DNA from: Litchfieldia alkalitelluris
GTDB lineage: Bacteria > Bacillota > Bacilli > Bacillales > Salisediminibacteriaceae
Length of the DNA stretch: 64,000 nt
Assembly: GCF_002153425.1 (NCBI RefSeq)
Contig: NZ_KZ119600.1
Location: forward strand, 3,275,920-3,339,919
Direction: 5' to 3'
The translations under genes and the position numbers were made by a program. Under the pieces are notes generated by a model that was not told the origin of the DNA, ran no database searches, and saw only the letters and a program-made list of their open reading frames with translations. Of this stretch, positions 17,295 through 26,486 are shown piece after piece (position 1 is the first letter of the stretch; every line of letters begins with the position of its first letter).

Positions 17295-18551
17295 ATGTTC
17301 AATAAGTTTTTTGCTAGAAGAGGTAATTATGAAGGTACCTTTTTTATAATAGGTATGAATAAAGAGACATATGAGTTTGAAGTAGGCATCCTAGAAAATA
17401 AAAAAATCGTTCCCCTTGGCTCCTTTTCTAAAGGAGTAAAAGCCGAAGAAAGGGCTGCCCTGATACAGATACTTACTAAACACAAGACAACCTCTAAAGG
17501 AAGTCATGTGTCCGTTCAACCTGGAATTTGTATCTACCTTTCATTTAAGGGGATTAAAAATGATAAACTAATAAGTGCTTCCTTTCTCTCTTTTCAATTA
17601 AAAAAGGATTGGGAAGAATGTACAGTTGGAAACCTTCTACTACTTAACAAGGATATGAATGATGAGGTTCATATTACTAATCCAAATAAGCCCCTTTGGA
17701 ATGAACCTTACTTAAATAAAGATTATTATATTTCGTATTTATTTCATATGTCTCCCAATATATTACCTTTCTTAAAAGACCGCCTATTAACCGTTATTCG
17801 ATATCCCCATGGAGTAAATGGGGAATCTTTTTATCAAAAAAGTTGTCCTGAATATGCACCTTCCTTTATAAAAACAAAGAAGTCAGAAGATATTCATTAT
17901 ATCCTGTGCAACGACACCAGCTCTCTTATTTGGTTGGGGAATCAACTAGCCATTGAGTATCACATCCCCTTTGAAACAATAAAAACAAATTATCCAATAG
18001 AAATCATTTTTGATTTAGACCCACCATCAAGAGATTACTTCCCTTTAGCTGTATATGCAGCCAAAGAGATGAAAATTCTCTTTGATAAATTCCAAATAAA
18101 AAGTTTTCCAAAGCTCTCGGGTGGGAAGGGGCTTCAAATCCATATACCTGTAATGGACAGTCCCTTCACCTATGAAGAAACGCGTCATTTTACAGAGTTT
18201 ATTGCGAAATACTTGGTAGAAAAATTCCCTGAGAAATTTACAATTGAGCGAATGAAAAAGAAGCGTGGGAAAAAGCTGTATATCGATTATGTACAGCATT
18301 GGCATGGGAAAACGATAATTAGTCCATATTCCCTAAGGGCTAGGGATAAGCCTACAGTGGCTGCCCCATTATATTGGAGCGAGGTAGATGAAAAGTTAGA
18401 TCCAAATGATTTTACACTCTTTACAATGCAAGATAGGATAAAAAAAGGCTGTCCATTCTTGGAAGAAAACTATTTTGATACTTATAACGAGAATCTAGAA
18501 GATCTTATTCATACATTAAAAAACAAAACAAAGAGGCTTGGATATAAATAA
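17295..18551 (+). CDS. LigD-type polymerase (primase-polymerase) protein with N-terminal OB-like domain
   Basis: A 418-residue protein. Residues 1-135 resemble the OB-fold linker of B. subtilis LigD (VSVQPGICIYLSFKG, FQLKKDWEECTVG). Residues about 150-418 are the LigD polymerase domain, with VIRYPHGVNGESFYQK, EIIFDLDPPSRDYF (catalytic D-x-D), KLSGGKGLQIHIP and RTISPYS-type sequences (TIISPYSLRARDKPTVAAP). It fills gaps at DNA ends with ribo- or deoxynucleotides before ligation. The ORF extends upstream, but the ATG at 17295 with AAAGGG upstream avoids overlap with the ligase gene. The stop lies inside a bidirectional terminator hairpin. Confidence 0.9.
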   Translation: MFNKFFARRGNYEGTFFIIGMNKETYEFEVGILENKKIVPLGSFSKGVKAEERAALIQILTKHKTTSKGSHVSVQPGICIYLSFKGIKNDKLISASFLSFQLKKDWEECTVGNLLLLNKDMNDEVHITNPNKPLWNEPYLNKDYYISYLFHMSPNILPFLKDRLLTVIRYPHGVNGESFYQKSCPEYAPSFIKTKKSEDIHYILCNDTSSLIWLGNQLAIEYHIPFETIKTNYPIEIIFDLDPPSRDYFPLAVYAAKEMKILFDKFQIKSFPKLSGGKGLQIHIPVMDSPFTYEETRHFTEFIAKYLVEKFPEKFTIERMKKKRGKKLYIDYVQHWHGKTIISPYSLRARDKPTVAAPLYWSEVDEKLDPNDFTLFTMQDRIKKGCPFLEENYFDTYNENLEDLIHTLKNKTKRLGYK

Positions 18552-18606
18552 GTGTTTAACTGAAATTACGAACCATGATAAACACTTATGTCCTAGCCTC
18601 TTGTTT
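18531..18606. terminator. Bidirectional terminator of the ku operon and the ytxB-like gene
   Basis: AAGAGGCT at the left pairs with AGCCTCTT at the right, with inner arms TAAGTGTTTA / TAAACACTTA. The left arm contains the stop codon of the polymerase gene. It belongs to the same repeat-like family as 19661-19737. Confidence 0.72.
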
Positions 18607-18611
18607 CGTTC

Positions 18612-19190
18612 TTATTGTGCTGACTTTTTCGGAAAAAAATTGTTCCATTTATAAGTTACCGTTCCCCTATTTCCAAGGTAAGAGAAAATTGTAATGAGGA
18701 GAACAAAGAAAAGTACTGATAAATAAATTGGCATTTCAGTTATAGCCTGCCCGAAAGCTGTATACAGCAACGAGGGTAATATTACTCCCCCAATTGAATA
18801 ACGCATATACTCTTTAAATGAAGAGGTCATTTCCATTAAATACAGCGAAAGTAGATGGAAATGTACAAAAGGCATCATACGTAAGATCATCACTTGACCT
18901 AGCGTTAGGACTCGATCCTTTAAGATTTTTTCTTTCATCCTAGTAATTCTTCCTCGAAAGGAAGGGAAAATGTCTACAACCTTATAAAAGAAAAAACTCA
19001 TTAATGACAAACCAATAATGGAATATAATGTACCATGGAGAAATCCGAATAGAATGCCACCTGCAATACAGACGACTATGACGGGAAGAAATAAGAATGG
19101 ACGAATGAGATGGACAAATATAAACAGGATTGGAGCTAGCCAACCTGCATCTTCAATGACGTGAGGAATTGCATTGTTGAACATATCCAT
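18612..19190 (-). CDS. TVP38/TMEM64 (DedA superfamily) membrane protein
   Basis: A 192-residue protein with about five to six hydrophobic segments, and the VTT-domain pattern PVIVVCIAGGILFGFLHGTLYSIIG followed by LRMMPFVHFHLLSLYLMEM. In position and type it matches B. subtilis YtxB. Members are thought to act in lipid scramblase or undecaprenyl/phospholipid handling; the specific function here is unknown. The ATG at 19190 follows GAGGGGGAG at a slightly long distance; the upstream extension in the same frame looks non-coding. Confidence 0.75.
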   Translation of the reverse strand: MDMFNNAIPHVIEDAGWLAPILFIFVHLIRPFLFLPVIVVCIAGGILFGFLHGTLYSIIGLSLMSFFFYKVVDIFPSFRGRITRMKEKILKDRVLTLGQVMILRMMPFVHFHLLSLYLMEMTSSFKEYMRYSIGGVILPSLLYTAFGQAITEMPIYLSVLFFVLLITIFSYLGNRGTVTYKWNNFFPKKSAQ

Positions 19191-19297
19191 GATGTTTCTT
19201 CTCCCCCTCTCTTTTACATATCTATGATTTAAAAACAAGTCTATGATAAGGAGACTGTTGCTTTCAGTAATTCCGATTGCTGGGAGTCATTATTATT

Positions 19298-19564
19298 TTA
19301 GTCAACAATGTAGATGATTACGAGTGCTAGATGGATAATAAAAAATGTTGGAAGTCCAATTTTAAACAATAACTTTTTTGTTTTGTGGTGAAATAGTCTT
19401 GAAGCCACTAACATTCCAAAAGCTCCTCCAATGAAGGCTACTAACATCAACGACTTTTCTGATATTCTCCATTTACCTTTTATTGCTCGCTTCTTATCTA
19501 TTCCCATCATAGTAAAACTAACGATATTTAACAACAAAAAATATAATAATGCCATGTTTTCCAA
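19298..19564 (-). CDS. ysdA: DUF1294 membrane protein YsdA
   Basis: An 88-residue protein with three hydrophobic segments. The segment MMGIDKKRAIKGKWRISEKSL, followed by GGAFGML and FHHKTKK, identifies the DUF1294/YsdA family. Its function is unknown. The start is TTG at 19564 with TAGGTAGG upstream; an internal ATG three codons later is an alternative. It lies downstream of the rplT terminator, as in B. subtilis. Confidence 0.82.
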   Translation of the reverse strand: MENMALLYFLLLNIVSFTMMGIDKKRAIKGKWRISEKSLMLVAFIGGAFGMLVASRLFHHKTKKLLFKIGLPTFFIIHLALVIIYIVD

Positions 19565-19660
19565 ATTATTTTACCTACCTAAAGTATATTCTCCCTTTCA
19601 TTGGATGTGCCCCAAGCACAAAGAAAGGTGCAGAAGCCCTTTTAAAAAAGTGATTATAAA

Positions 19661-19737
19661 TAAAAGAGGCTAGGACATAAATGTTTTAACATTTTCAGTT
19701 AAACACTTCAGTTATGTCCCAGCCTCTTTTTAAATTT
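19661..19737. terminator. Terminator of the infC-rpmI-rplT operon
   Basis: AGAGGCTGGGACATAA on the minus strand pairs with TTATGTCCTAGCCTCT, then T residues. The inner part shares AGTGTTTAACTGAAA with the hairpin at 18531. Confidence 0.78.
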
Positions 19738-19740
19738 GGA

Positions 19741-20097
19741 TTATTTTAAACCTGCTTTTGCCTTTTCAGCTAAGTCAGCAAATGCTTTCTCATCATGAAC
19801 TGCAATATCAGCAAGCATTTTACGGTTCATTTCAATTCCAGCTTGCTTTAGGCCGTGCATGAAACGGTTGTAAGAAAGTCCGTTAATGCGCGCAGCAGCG
19901 TTAATACGAGTAATCCATAGCTTACGGAAATCACGCTTTTTCTGTCTGCGGTCACGGTAAGCATATAGTAATGATTTCATTACCTGTACTTGTGCTGATT
20001 TAAATAATCTATGTTTTGAACCTACATACCCTTTTGCAAGTTTTAATACTTTTTTACGACGACGACGTGCTACATATCCGCCTTTTACTCTTGCCAT
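19741..20097 (-). CDS. rplT: 50S ribosomal protein L20
   Basis: L20 (118 residues) binds 23S rRNA early in 50S assembly and, in Bacillus, represses its own operon by binding the infC leader. The N-terminal basic arm ([24 protein letters not shown]) and the globular [23 protein letters not shown] are fully conserved. AAGGAGGGA precedes the ATG. It is the last gene of infC-rpmI-rplT. Confidence 0.99.
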   Translation of the reverse strand: MARVKGGYVARRRRKKVLKLAKGYVGSKHRLFKSAQVQVMKSLLYAYRDRRQKKRDFRKLWITRINAAARINGLSYNRFMHGLKQAGIEMNRKMLADIAVHDEKAFADLAEKAKAGLK

Positions 20098-20164
20098 CGT
20101 AATCCCTCCTTTAAGATCTATTCGTGTTAGTCATGAATCAAATATTTTAGTATTTTAAAGTTAA

Positions 20165-20353
20165 TTAAATCATTTCTCCAATGCGTTTTTGGTCACTCTT
20201 ACTAACTATTCCACTTTTACGAAGCTTTCTCTTTTGCTTTTGAGATTTGTTAGCAGCTAAGTGACTTGTATATGCATGAGAACGCTTCAATTTGCCGCTT
20301 CCTGTCTTCTTAAAACGCTTCGCAGCGCCTCTGTGTGTTTTCATTTTAGGCAT
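20165..20353 (-). CDS. rpmI: 50S ribosomal protein L35
   Basis: A 62-residue protein, slightly shorter than the usual 64-66. [24 protein letters not shown] and the C-terminal KRIGEMI are diagnostic. GGAGG precedes the ATG. It is the middle gene of the operon. Confidence 0.98.
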   Translation of the reverse strand: MPKMKTHRGAAKRFKKTGSGKLKRSHAYTSHLAANKSQKQKRKLRKSGIVSKSDQKRIGEMI

Positions 20354-20417
20354 CTTGAGTTTCCTCCCTATATCTTGATCGTTGTCTTATTGTTGTCTTG
20401 AGTATAAATGGTCGTTT

Positions 20418-20936
20418 TTATTTTTCAGCTGTTGGTGCAAGGACGAGAAACATACTACGTCCTTCCATTTTAGGCTTCTGTTCTACTGTTGCAATATCTT
20501 CACACTCTTTAGCAAGACGCTCTAAAACATCTTTACCAAGTGTAGAGTGAGTAATCGCTCGACCGCGGAAGCGGATTGCAGCTTTTACTTTATCACCTTT
20601 TGTTAAAAACTTACGAGCATTACGCAACTTTGTGTTGAAATCGTGCTCATCAATATTTGGACTAAGGCGTACTTCCTTCACATTAATAATTTTCTGTTTT
20701 TTACGAGCCTCTTTATCTTTCTTTTGTTGCTCATATCGGAATTTTCCATAGTCCATGATCCGACAAACTGGTGGTTTCGCATTTGGTGCTACCATTACTA
20801 GGTCTAAATTGGCATTCTGTGCCATTTCAAGTGCTTCTTGTTTTGATTTAACTCCAATTTGGTCACCATTTGCACCGACCAAGCGTACTTCTCGAGCACG
20901 AATAGCGTCGTTAATGATCATATTATCCTTACTAAT
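20418..20936 (-). CDS. infC: Translation initiation factor IF-3, ATT start
   Basis: IF-3 (172 residues) keeps 30S subunits free and checks start codons. The N-domain ([19 protein letters not shown]), the helical linker ([21 protein letters not shown]) and the C-domain ([20 protein letters not shown]) are complete. I placed the start at ATT (20936): GGAGGT lies 8 nt upstream and ATT-AGT-AAG gives the M-I/S-K start seen in relatives. An upstream frame opening has no fitting ribosome-binding site. A rare start codon is characteristic of infC, where IF-3 represses its own translation. Confidence 0.96.
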   Translation of the reverse strand: MSKDNMIINDAIRAREVRLVGANGDQIGVKSKQEALEMAQNANLDLVMVAPNAKPPVCRIMDYGKFRYEQQKKDKEARKKQKIINVKEVRLSPNIDEHDFNTKLRNARKFLTKGDKVKAAIRFRGRAITHSTLGKDVLERLAKECEDIATVEQKPKMEGRSMFLVLAPTAEK

Positions 20937-20985
20937 ATTGAGCCACCTCCAAAATTTATTGAGGACCAAAGCAAATTTGACATCA

Positions 20986-21125
20986 AAAAAAGATGCGGGA
21001 ACATACCTTCGCCCACACCTCTACATTTAACGTGTAATTCTTCGTCATAACCTGTCAACTGCCTAAGCGTCAAACCAGGTGAGAAGCGGGCGCTTCTACT
21101 TGCTTTGTTTCCATATGTTGTTCAC
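20986..21125 (-). promoter_or_regulatory. Probable L20 leader (autoregulatory) of infC-rpmI-rplT
   Basis: The long infC leader contains an AGAAGCG/CGCTTCT hairpin at about 21083-21097. Close to infC is a terminator-like stem, TGTGGG / CCCGCA, followed by TCTTTTTTT (about 20986-21016). The position and architecture match the L20-controlled attenuator of Bacillus; fine structure was not computed. Confidence 0.65.
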
Positions 21126-21132
21126 TTTGACT

Positions 21133-21162
21133 ACTTTACCACAATATAAATACACTTGTCAA
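21133..21162 (-). promoter_or_regulatory. Sigma-A promoter of the infC operon
   Basis: TTGACA (perfect -35), 18-nt spacer, TAAAGT on the minus strand. Confidence 0.6.
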
Positions 21163-21181
21163 CAAGTGCTTTTGAGATTAC

Positions 21182-23350
21182 CTAAGTTGTCGTTCGAATC
21201 GTCTTTTGTTGAAAGAGTTTTACAAACTTCCTTGCTGGTATTGGTCTACTGAAGTGAAAACCCTGTACATATGGACAACCGATTGAGCTTAGATACTTGT
21301 ATGCCTCTTCACACTCTACCCCTTCTGCTACTGTAAATAAACCTAAATCTTTCCCCATTTTTATTGTAGATGAAACAATTGCACGATCTGCCCTGTCTCC
21401 AGGAAGATCCCTTACAAATGATTTATCTATCTTCAAACAATGTACAGGGAACTGTTTTAAGTAGCTAAGTGATGAGTAGCCAGTTCCAAAGTCATCCACG
21501 GCAATATAAAAACCTAGTTCTTTTAATTTATGCAACGTATTTATGGAATCCAATGTATTTTCCATTAACCCATTTTCCGTTATCTCCAATTGAATACGAG
21601 TAGGAGAAATCTCATAGTAATCAGCCATTTCTTTTATTCGACGAACAAAGCCTGACTGTTGTAATTGAGACGGCGATATATTGATGGATATATCTATCTT
21701 TTTCTTATAAATTAATTCCCAGTTTCTTAAATCTTCAAATGCTTTCTGGATCACCCAGTCTCCAATCGGAATTATAAGGCCAGAGTCTTCAGCAGTCTTG
21801 ATAAATTCCACTGGCGATACAAAGCCCCTTTCTGGATGGTTCCATCGGATTAACGCTTCACAAGAACTGAGGCTATTGTCACTCACACGTATTACTGGTT
21901 GATAATATAGTTCAAACTGATTACCACTTCTTATTGCCTCCCTAAGGTCCACTTCCATCTGAACCCTTGAAAGAAATGCTCCTTTCATATCGGAGCTAAA
22001 GAAACGGTAAGTTTGACCCCCGGCTTGTTTTGCAGCCATTAAAGCCATATCAGCATGCTTTAATAATTCCTCTGCATATCCAGCTGAGTTAGGGTACACA
22101 GAGATTCCTATACTTGCTCTCTGGTGAAATTCTCCACTATTATAATAGAAAGGTTCCTGAAAAACATTAATGACTAAATCTACAACATTAAGTAGATCTA
22201 TCTCTTCAAAGTCATAAATAAACCAGACAAACTCATCTCCACCAATATGATATAGCTGATACTCATTTACATAGTTATCTAAAGTGATATTTTGCATTCG
22301 TTCAGCTGCCATCATAATAAAGCGGTCTCCAGCAGAGTGCCCTAAAGTATCATTTATATTTTTAAATTGATCAAGATTCACTAAGATGAGGCCTGCTTTT
22401 TTCCTATGAACTTTCGCTTCAAGAATTCGGTATACCAAGTCTTCTTCAAGTAATCTACGGTTTGGAAGGCCTGTAAGGGGATCGTGATATGCCATATTCC
22501 TCACTGCCAGTTCTGAATTCTTCAAATCTGTAATATCACTAATTGATGCAATCACTTCTATTACATGATTATTTTCATTTTGAACTGGAGATAAGGTGGC
22601 GTGATAATACCGTTTCCCTTCCTTGTAATCAAACTTAATTGTTTTTCCTTCAAATGCATTTCGAAACTGCTTTTTAATTAATGGCTGTTGATTTGTATCC
22701 CCAATGACACTCGTAACTAACTTGCCCTTTACCTTGTCTGCATGAAGTCCAATCTCTTTAGCTAGACGCCCAGCAATAAAGGTTACTTCAGGTCCATTCT
22801 TGTTCCATTTTGTTCGAATGACAAAGTTATGTAAGTTATTAATAAGAGTGGAATAATCATGTTCAATCACTTCTCTTAACTTTTCTCCTGCCGTTTTTCC
22901 TGCTGTTATATCCGTTCGAATGGAAAGAAATTTCTCAGGATTACCCGCACTATCAAAGATCGGAAAAATCATTGTTTTTACCCAGAAATCAGTACCATCT
23001 TTTCTCTTGTTTTTCACTTCTCCTGACCATATACCACCATTTTGAATAGTAGTCCACATATCCTTGAAGAAATTTTCATCATGATACTTAGCATTCACTA
23101 TATAATGGGTCTTGCCTAATAGCTCCTCCCGACTATAACCGGAGATTTCACAATATGTATTGTTAACTTCAATAATTCTTCCTTTTGTATCAGTAATAGA
23201 TAAAATACAAGATTGATCAAAGGCTTCCAGTACGACTTTGAGTTGTTCAAGCATGTTTTCAGTTACTTCTGCGATTTCACCATACTTTTCCTTCATGTGT
23301 TGACGAAATTCCTCAACCCATCCGTGCACTGTAACCAATGACTTAAACAT
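21182..23350 (-). CDS. PAS-PAS-GGDEF-EAL cyclic-di-GMP turnover protein
   Basis: A 722-residue soluble signalling protein. Two PAS domains (about 40-150 and 165-275; the first has ITDTKGRIIEVNNTYCEISGYSREELLG) precede a GGDEF domain with intact GGDEF at 370-374 and NLDQFKNINDTLGHSAGD. An EAL domain has EAL at about 498-500 and DDFGTGYSSLSYLKQFPVHCLKIDKSFV. Both active sites look complete, so it could make or degrade c-di-GMP, or use one domain as a regulator. No RxxD inhibitory site is seen before GGDEF. It has no membrane segment. The gene is transcribed alone between infC and thrS; it is not part of the conserved neighbourhood. Confidence 0.93.
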   Translation of the reverse strand: MFKSLVTVHGWVEEFRQHMKEKYGEIAEVTENMLEQLKVVLEAFDQSCILSITDTKGRIIEVNNTYCEISGYSREELLGKTHYIVNAKYHDENFFKDMWTTIQNGGIWSGEVKNKRKDGTDFWVKTMIFPIFDSAGNPEKFLSIRTDITAGKTAGEKLREVIEHDYSTLINNLHNFVIRTKWNKNGPEVTFIAGRLAKEIGLHADKVKGKLVTSVIGDTNQQPLIKKQFRNAFEGKTIKFDYKEGKRYYHATLSPVQNENNHVIEVIASISDITDLKNSELAVRNMAYHDPLTGLPNRRLLEEDLVYRILEAKVHRKKAGLILVNLDQFKNINDTLGHSAGDRFIMMAAERMQNITLDNYVNEYQLYHIGGDEFVWFIYDFEEIDLLNVVDLVINVFQEPFYYNSGEFHQRASIGISVYPNSAGYAEELLKHADMALMAAKQAGGQTYRFFSSDMKGAFLSRVQMEVDLREAIRSGNQFELYYQPVIRVSDNSLSSCEALIRWNHPERGFVSPVEFIKTAEDSGLIIPIGDWVIQKAFEDLRNWELIYKKKIDISINISPSQLQQSGFVRRIKEMADYYEISPTRIQLEITENGLMENTLDSINTLHKLKELGFYIAVDDFGTGYSSLSYLKQFPVHCLKIDKSFVRDLPGDRADRAIVSSTIKMGKDLGLFTVAEGVECEEAYKYLSSIGCPYVQGFHFSRPIPARKFVKLFQQKTIRTTT

Positions 23351-23664
23351 GGGACCACATCCTTGTGTCTTTTTACTAAAACGCTTTCTTTATTAATTCC
23401 AGATCATACTTTCATTCATTTTTTTACCTATACTACTGTATTTTACTTTGTTTTTTACCATATCACAATACAACTTTTCTCTATTTTCAGTATAATTACC
23501 TATAAAATCTACAAAACCTCTATTTAAAAGTATAGTATATAATCCATCCTAATGATTAAAATTAAGACATGATTCCATATATTTTTCACAATTACATTGA
23601 GTATTTTCGTTAATAGTTGACAAAATTTATAGTTGGAGAGAACGAATGAAGGAGATTAAAAAGG
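23351..23664. other. AT-rich intergenic region; possible promoter
   Basis: Divergent spacer between the GGDEF-EAL gene and a small exported protein. On the minus strand TTGTGA, 17 nt, TAAAAT (23440-23468) is a possible sigma-A promoter for the GGDEF-EAL gene. I see no other feature. Confidence 0.4.
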
Positions 23665-24054
23665 ATGCTAACAATTATACTACTATATTTATTCACATCA
23701 TTTACAACAACGGTCAATGAAGTAGAAACAATAGACTATACAGAAAAATTACAACAATTAGAGGAAAAGGCAGAGGAAGCAATAAGAAATCTACTAGATG
23801 ATTGGCAAGAGGAAATCGAAGATGAGACCCTAACCCTTCGTGACTTATATCAGTTATATAAAGAATTTAAAATGGCTGAACAGCATATTGATGAAGAGTT
23901 TAATCTTTTGTTACATGAAATAGAAGAAAGTATGGAGAATAAAGTGGAGTTAGAAAATACGATTCAACAGTTGGAAAAGTTCTATAAGAAGAAAAAGAAA
24001 CATAGTATCATAAAAATTAAAAGAAAGATCAGTCCGTTTAATGACATAAATTAA
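23665..24054 (+). CDS. Small exported or membrane-anchored coiled-coil protein, unknown function
   Basis: A 129-residue protein I do not recognise. The N-terminal 16 residues (MLTIILLYLFTSFTTT) look like a signal peptide or anchor with no positive charge before it. The rest is very acidic and Glu/Leu-rich with heptad-like spacing (KLQQLEEKAEEAIRNLLDDW, ENTIQQLEKFYKKKKK) and ends in a Lys-rich stretch. AAGGAG lies 10-11 nt upstream of the ATG. A bidirectional terminator follows directly. It appears to be a lineage-specific gene. Confidence 0.65.
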   Translation: MLTIILLYLFTSFTTTVNEVETIDYTEKLQQLEEKAEEAIRNLLDDWQEEIEDETLTLRDLYQLYKEFKMAEQHIDEEFNLLLHEIEESMENKVELENTIQQLEKFYKKKKKHSIIKIKRKISPFNDIN

Positions 24055-24095
24055 AAGAGGCCGGGACATAACTTTAGTCCCAGTCTCTTCTTAAA
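24055..24095. terminator. Bidirectional terminator between the exported protein gene and thrS
   Basis: AAGAGGCCGGGACATAA... pairs with AGTCCCAGTCTCTT; the stem has GGGACT-type pairing and T-tracts on both sides. Confidence 0.75.
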
Positions 24096-24096
24096 A

Positions 24097-26040
24097 TTAT
24101 TTTCTATTTTTTATTTCATCTTGTAAGGAAGATACAAATTCACTTAAACCTACTACTTCTGTTTCCTTTTGCCCGTATCTTCTAACATTTACACTGTTTG
24201 TTTCTATTTCTTTATCTCCGAGAACTAAAATATACGGGATTTTCTGCATCTGTGCTTCTCTAATTTTGTATCCTAGCTTCTCATCACGCACATCTACATG
24301 AACACGAACCCCCGCTTGCTTTAGTTCATCTTCCACTTTTCTAACATAATCCATATGAACTTCACTAACTGGAATAGCTTGAATTTGAACTGGGGCTAAC
24401 CAAGTTGGGAATGCACCTTTATATTCTTCTAAAAGGAAGGCAACAAAGCGTTCCATCGTTGATACTACACCACGGTGAATAACAACAGGACGATGTTCTT
24501 TCCCATCTTCCCCAACATAAGTCAGTTCGAAACGATTTGGTAAATGGAAGTCTAGCTGAACTGTAGATAAAGTTTCATCCTTACCTAATGCTGTTTTTAC
24601 TTGTACATCCAATTTAGGACCATAAAATGCTGCTTCCCCTTCAGCTTCTACGAAGTCAACCTTCATATCCACCATTGCTTCTTTCAGCATAGCTTGTGCC
24701 TTATCCCACATCTCGTCATTATCAACATATTTTTCTTTATCAGCAGGATCACGATAGGATAGTCGGAAATAATAGTCGTTAATACCAAAGTCTTTATAAA
24801 CAGCTTGGATTAATTCCACTACTCGTATAAATTCATCTTTCAACTGATCAGGACGACAGAAGATATGTGCATCATTCAATGTCATTGCTCTTACTCGTTG
24901 TAACCCGGCAAGTGCACCAGACATTTCATGACGATGCATCATTCCTAATTCAGCTATTCTAACTGGTAAGTTTCGATAGCTGTGTAATTGGTTTTTATAT
25001 ATCATCATATGATGTGGACAGTTCATTGGACGAAGAACTAGATCTTCATTATCCATTTCCATTGCTGGAAACATATCTTCATGGTAATGATCCCAGTGAC
25101 CAGAAGTTTTATATAACTCTACACTACCTAGTACAGGTGTATACACATGATCATAACCAAGGCGCTCTTCTAGATCGACGATATAACGTTCAATTGTACG
25201 ACGAATCGTTGCTCCTTTAGGTAACCATAATGGGAGACCTTGTCCTACCTTTTGATTGACCGTAAAAATCCCAAGCTCTTTACCTAATTTCCTATGATCT
25301 CTTTCTTTAGCCTCGTCAAGCATCTTTAAGTGATCATCTAATTGGCCTTGCTTCGGAAAAGCTGTTCCATAAATACGTTGAAGCATCTTGTTTTTACTAT
25401 CTCCGCGCCAGTAGGCACCATTCACAGTCATTAATTTAAACTTCTTAATTTTGCTAGTTGAAGGAATATGAACACCACGGCAAAGGTCAAAAAATTCACC
25501 TTGTTCATATATACTAATTTTTTCGTTTGCAGGTATATCCTCTAGTAATTCTAGCTTAAGCTCATCACCAATCTCCTGATATCTCTGCACTGCTTCTTCA
25601 CGTGTCACTTCTACTCTACGGATTTCATAATTCTCATCCGCTATTTTTTTCATTTCCTTTTCAATTCTCTCAAGATCTTCAGGAGTTAAAGAGTGCGGCA
25701 TATCAATATCATAATAGAATCCGCCTTCTATCACAGGGCCTACTCCAAGTTTTACATCTTCATATAAACGTTTAACAGCCTGTGCCATTAAATGGGCAGT
25801 ACTATGACGCAGTATTTCTAAACCATCTTGGCTATCGTAAGTGATAATCTCTAAATCTCCATTTTCTTCGATAGGTGTGCGTAGATCAACCATTTCTCCA
25901 TTTACTTTTCCTGCTAATGAATTTTTCTTTAGCCCAGGTGAAATGGATCCAGCAATTTCCTCGGTTGTCGTTCCTTTAGGAAACTCCTTTTTCGCACCAT
26001 CTGGAAATGTCATTACAATTTTTTCTGCGACTTCCGCCAT
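24097..26040 (-). CDS. thrS: Threonine--tRNA ligase
   Basis: ThrRS (647 residues) charges tRNA-Thr. Domains in order: TGS (about 1-65), the HxxxH editing domain ([16 protein letters not shown], with [10 protein letters not shown] further on), the class II catalytic core (motif 2 near [16 protein letters not shown] and [17 protein letters not shown], motif 3 [23 protein letters not shown]) and the C-terminal anticodon-binding domain. The Zn ligands (Cys in NCPHH, and two His) are present. The ATG at 26040 follows AAGGAG and gives the family start; a longer frame was discounted. A Thr T-box precedes it. Confidence 0.98.
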   Translation of the reverse strand: MAEVAEKIVMTFPDGAKKEFPKGTTTEEIAGSISPGLKKNSLAGKVNGEMVDLRTPIEENGDLEIITYDSQDGLEILRHSTAHLMAQAVKRLYEDVKLGVGPVIEGGFYYDIDMPHSLTPEDLERIEKEMKKIADENYEIRRVEVTREEAVQRYQEIGDELKLELLEDIPANEKISIYEQGEFFDLCRGVHIPSTSKIKKFKLMTVNGAYWRGDSKNKMLQRIYGTAFPKQGQLDDHLKMLDEAKERDHRKLGKELGIFTVNQKVGQGLPLWLPKGATIRRTIERYIVDLEERLGYDHVYTPVLGSVELYKTSGHWDHYHEDMFPAMEMDNEDLVLRPMNCPHHMMIYKNQLHSYRNLPVRIAELGMMHRHEMSGALAGLQRVRAMTLNDAHIFCRPDQLKDEFIRVVELIQAVYKDFGINDYYFRLSYRDPADKEKYVDNDEMWDKAQAMLKEAMVDMKVDFVEAEGEAAFYGPKLDVQVKTALGKDETLSTVQLDFHLPNRFELTYVGEDGKEHRPVVIHRGVVSTMERFVAFLLEEYKGAFPTWLAPVQIQAIPVSEVHMDYVRKVEDELKQAGVRVHVDVRDEKLGYKIREAQMQKIPYILVLGDKEIETNSVNVRRYGQKETEVVGLSEFVSSLQDEIKNRK

Positions 26041-26104
26041 AACATAACACTCCTTTATAAAAATAATTTGTTCCACTAAAAATAGGTCTCTGTTAAGATC
26101 TCAG

Positions 26105-26380
26105 AGACAAATAAAAAAACACTCATCCCTCAAGCAAGGGACGAGTGTGGTTACACGTGGTTCCACCCTAATTTCCAAATGAAAAATCACTTGGCTTCAT
26201 TACTCTGTAACGGTGAGTCCGTTAGTACTTAATAGAAATGTCTTCGTTCTGTACTAAAGCTAAAAGGTGGTGAGTGATTTCTCGTACTAGGAAGTTTCCA
26301 GCCTTGACTTCCCTCTCTGTAAGCCGTATTGAAATTACTCATGTCCTTATCATTGCTATTCCCTGTATTTCCTTTATGGA
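26105..26380 (-). promoter_or_regulatory. Thr T-box leader of thrS
   Basis: On the minus strand the stem I AGTA motif is followed by a GAAATCACTCACCACC region; ACC at 26269-26271 is the likely specifier. The T-box core GGGTGGAACCACG and the terminator ACACTCGTCCC / GGGATGAGTGT then a T-run are clear. Low charged tRNA-Thr should favour read-through into thrS. Confidence 0.92.
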
Positions 26381-26384
26381 TAGT

Positions 26385-26413
26385 ATTATAATCATCCATT
26401 TAAAGAAAATCAA
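26385..26413 (-). promoter_or_regulatory. Sigma-A promoter of thrS
   Basis: TTGATT, 17-nt spacer, TATAAT on the minus strand, just upstream of the T-box. Confidence 0.75.
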
Positions 26414-26486
26414 GGGTAGTACAGACAATCTACTGAAATATTATCCTAACATGAAAATACAAGTATAAGTTCTACTTACCATTAAA

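Noticed and set aside
17175-17295. Longer N-terminus of the LigD polymerase or a frameshifted single LigD
   Set aside because: The extension overlaps ligase coding sequence in another frame, while ATG 17295 has a ribosome-binding site; the ligase ends normally after its OB-fold.
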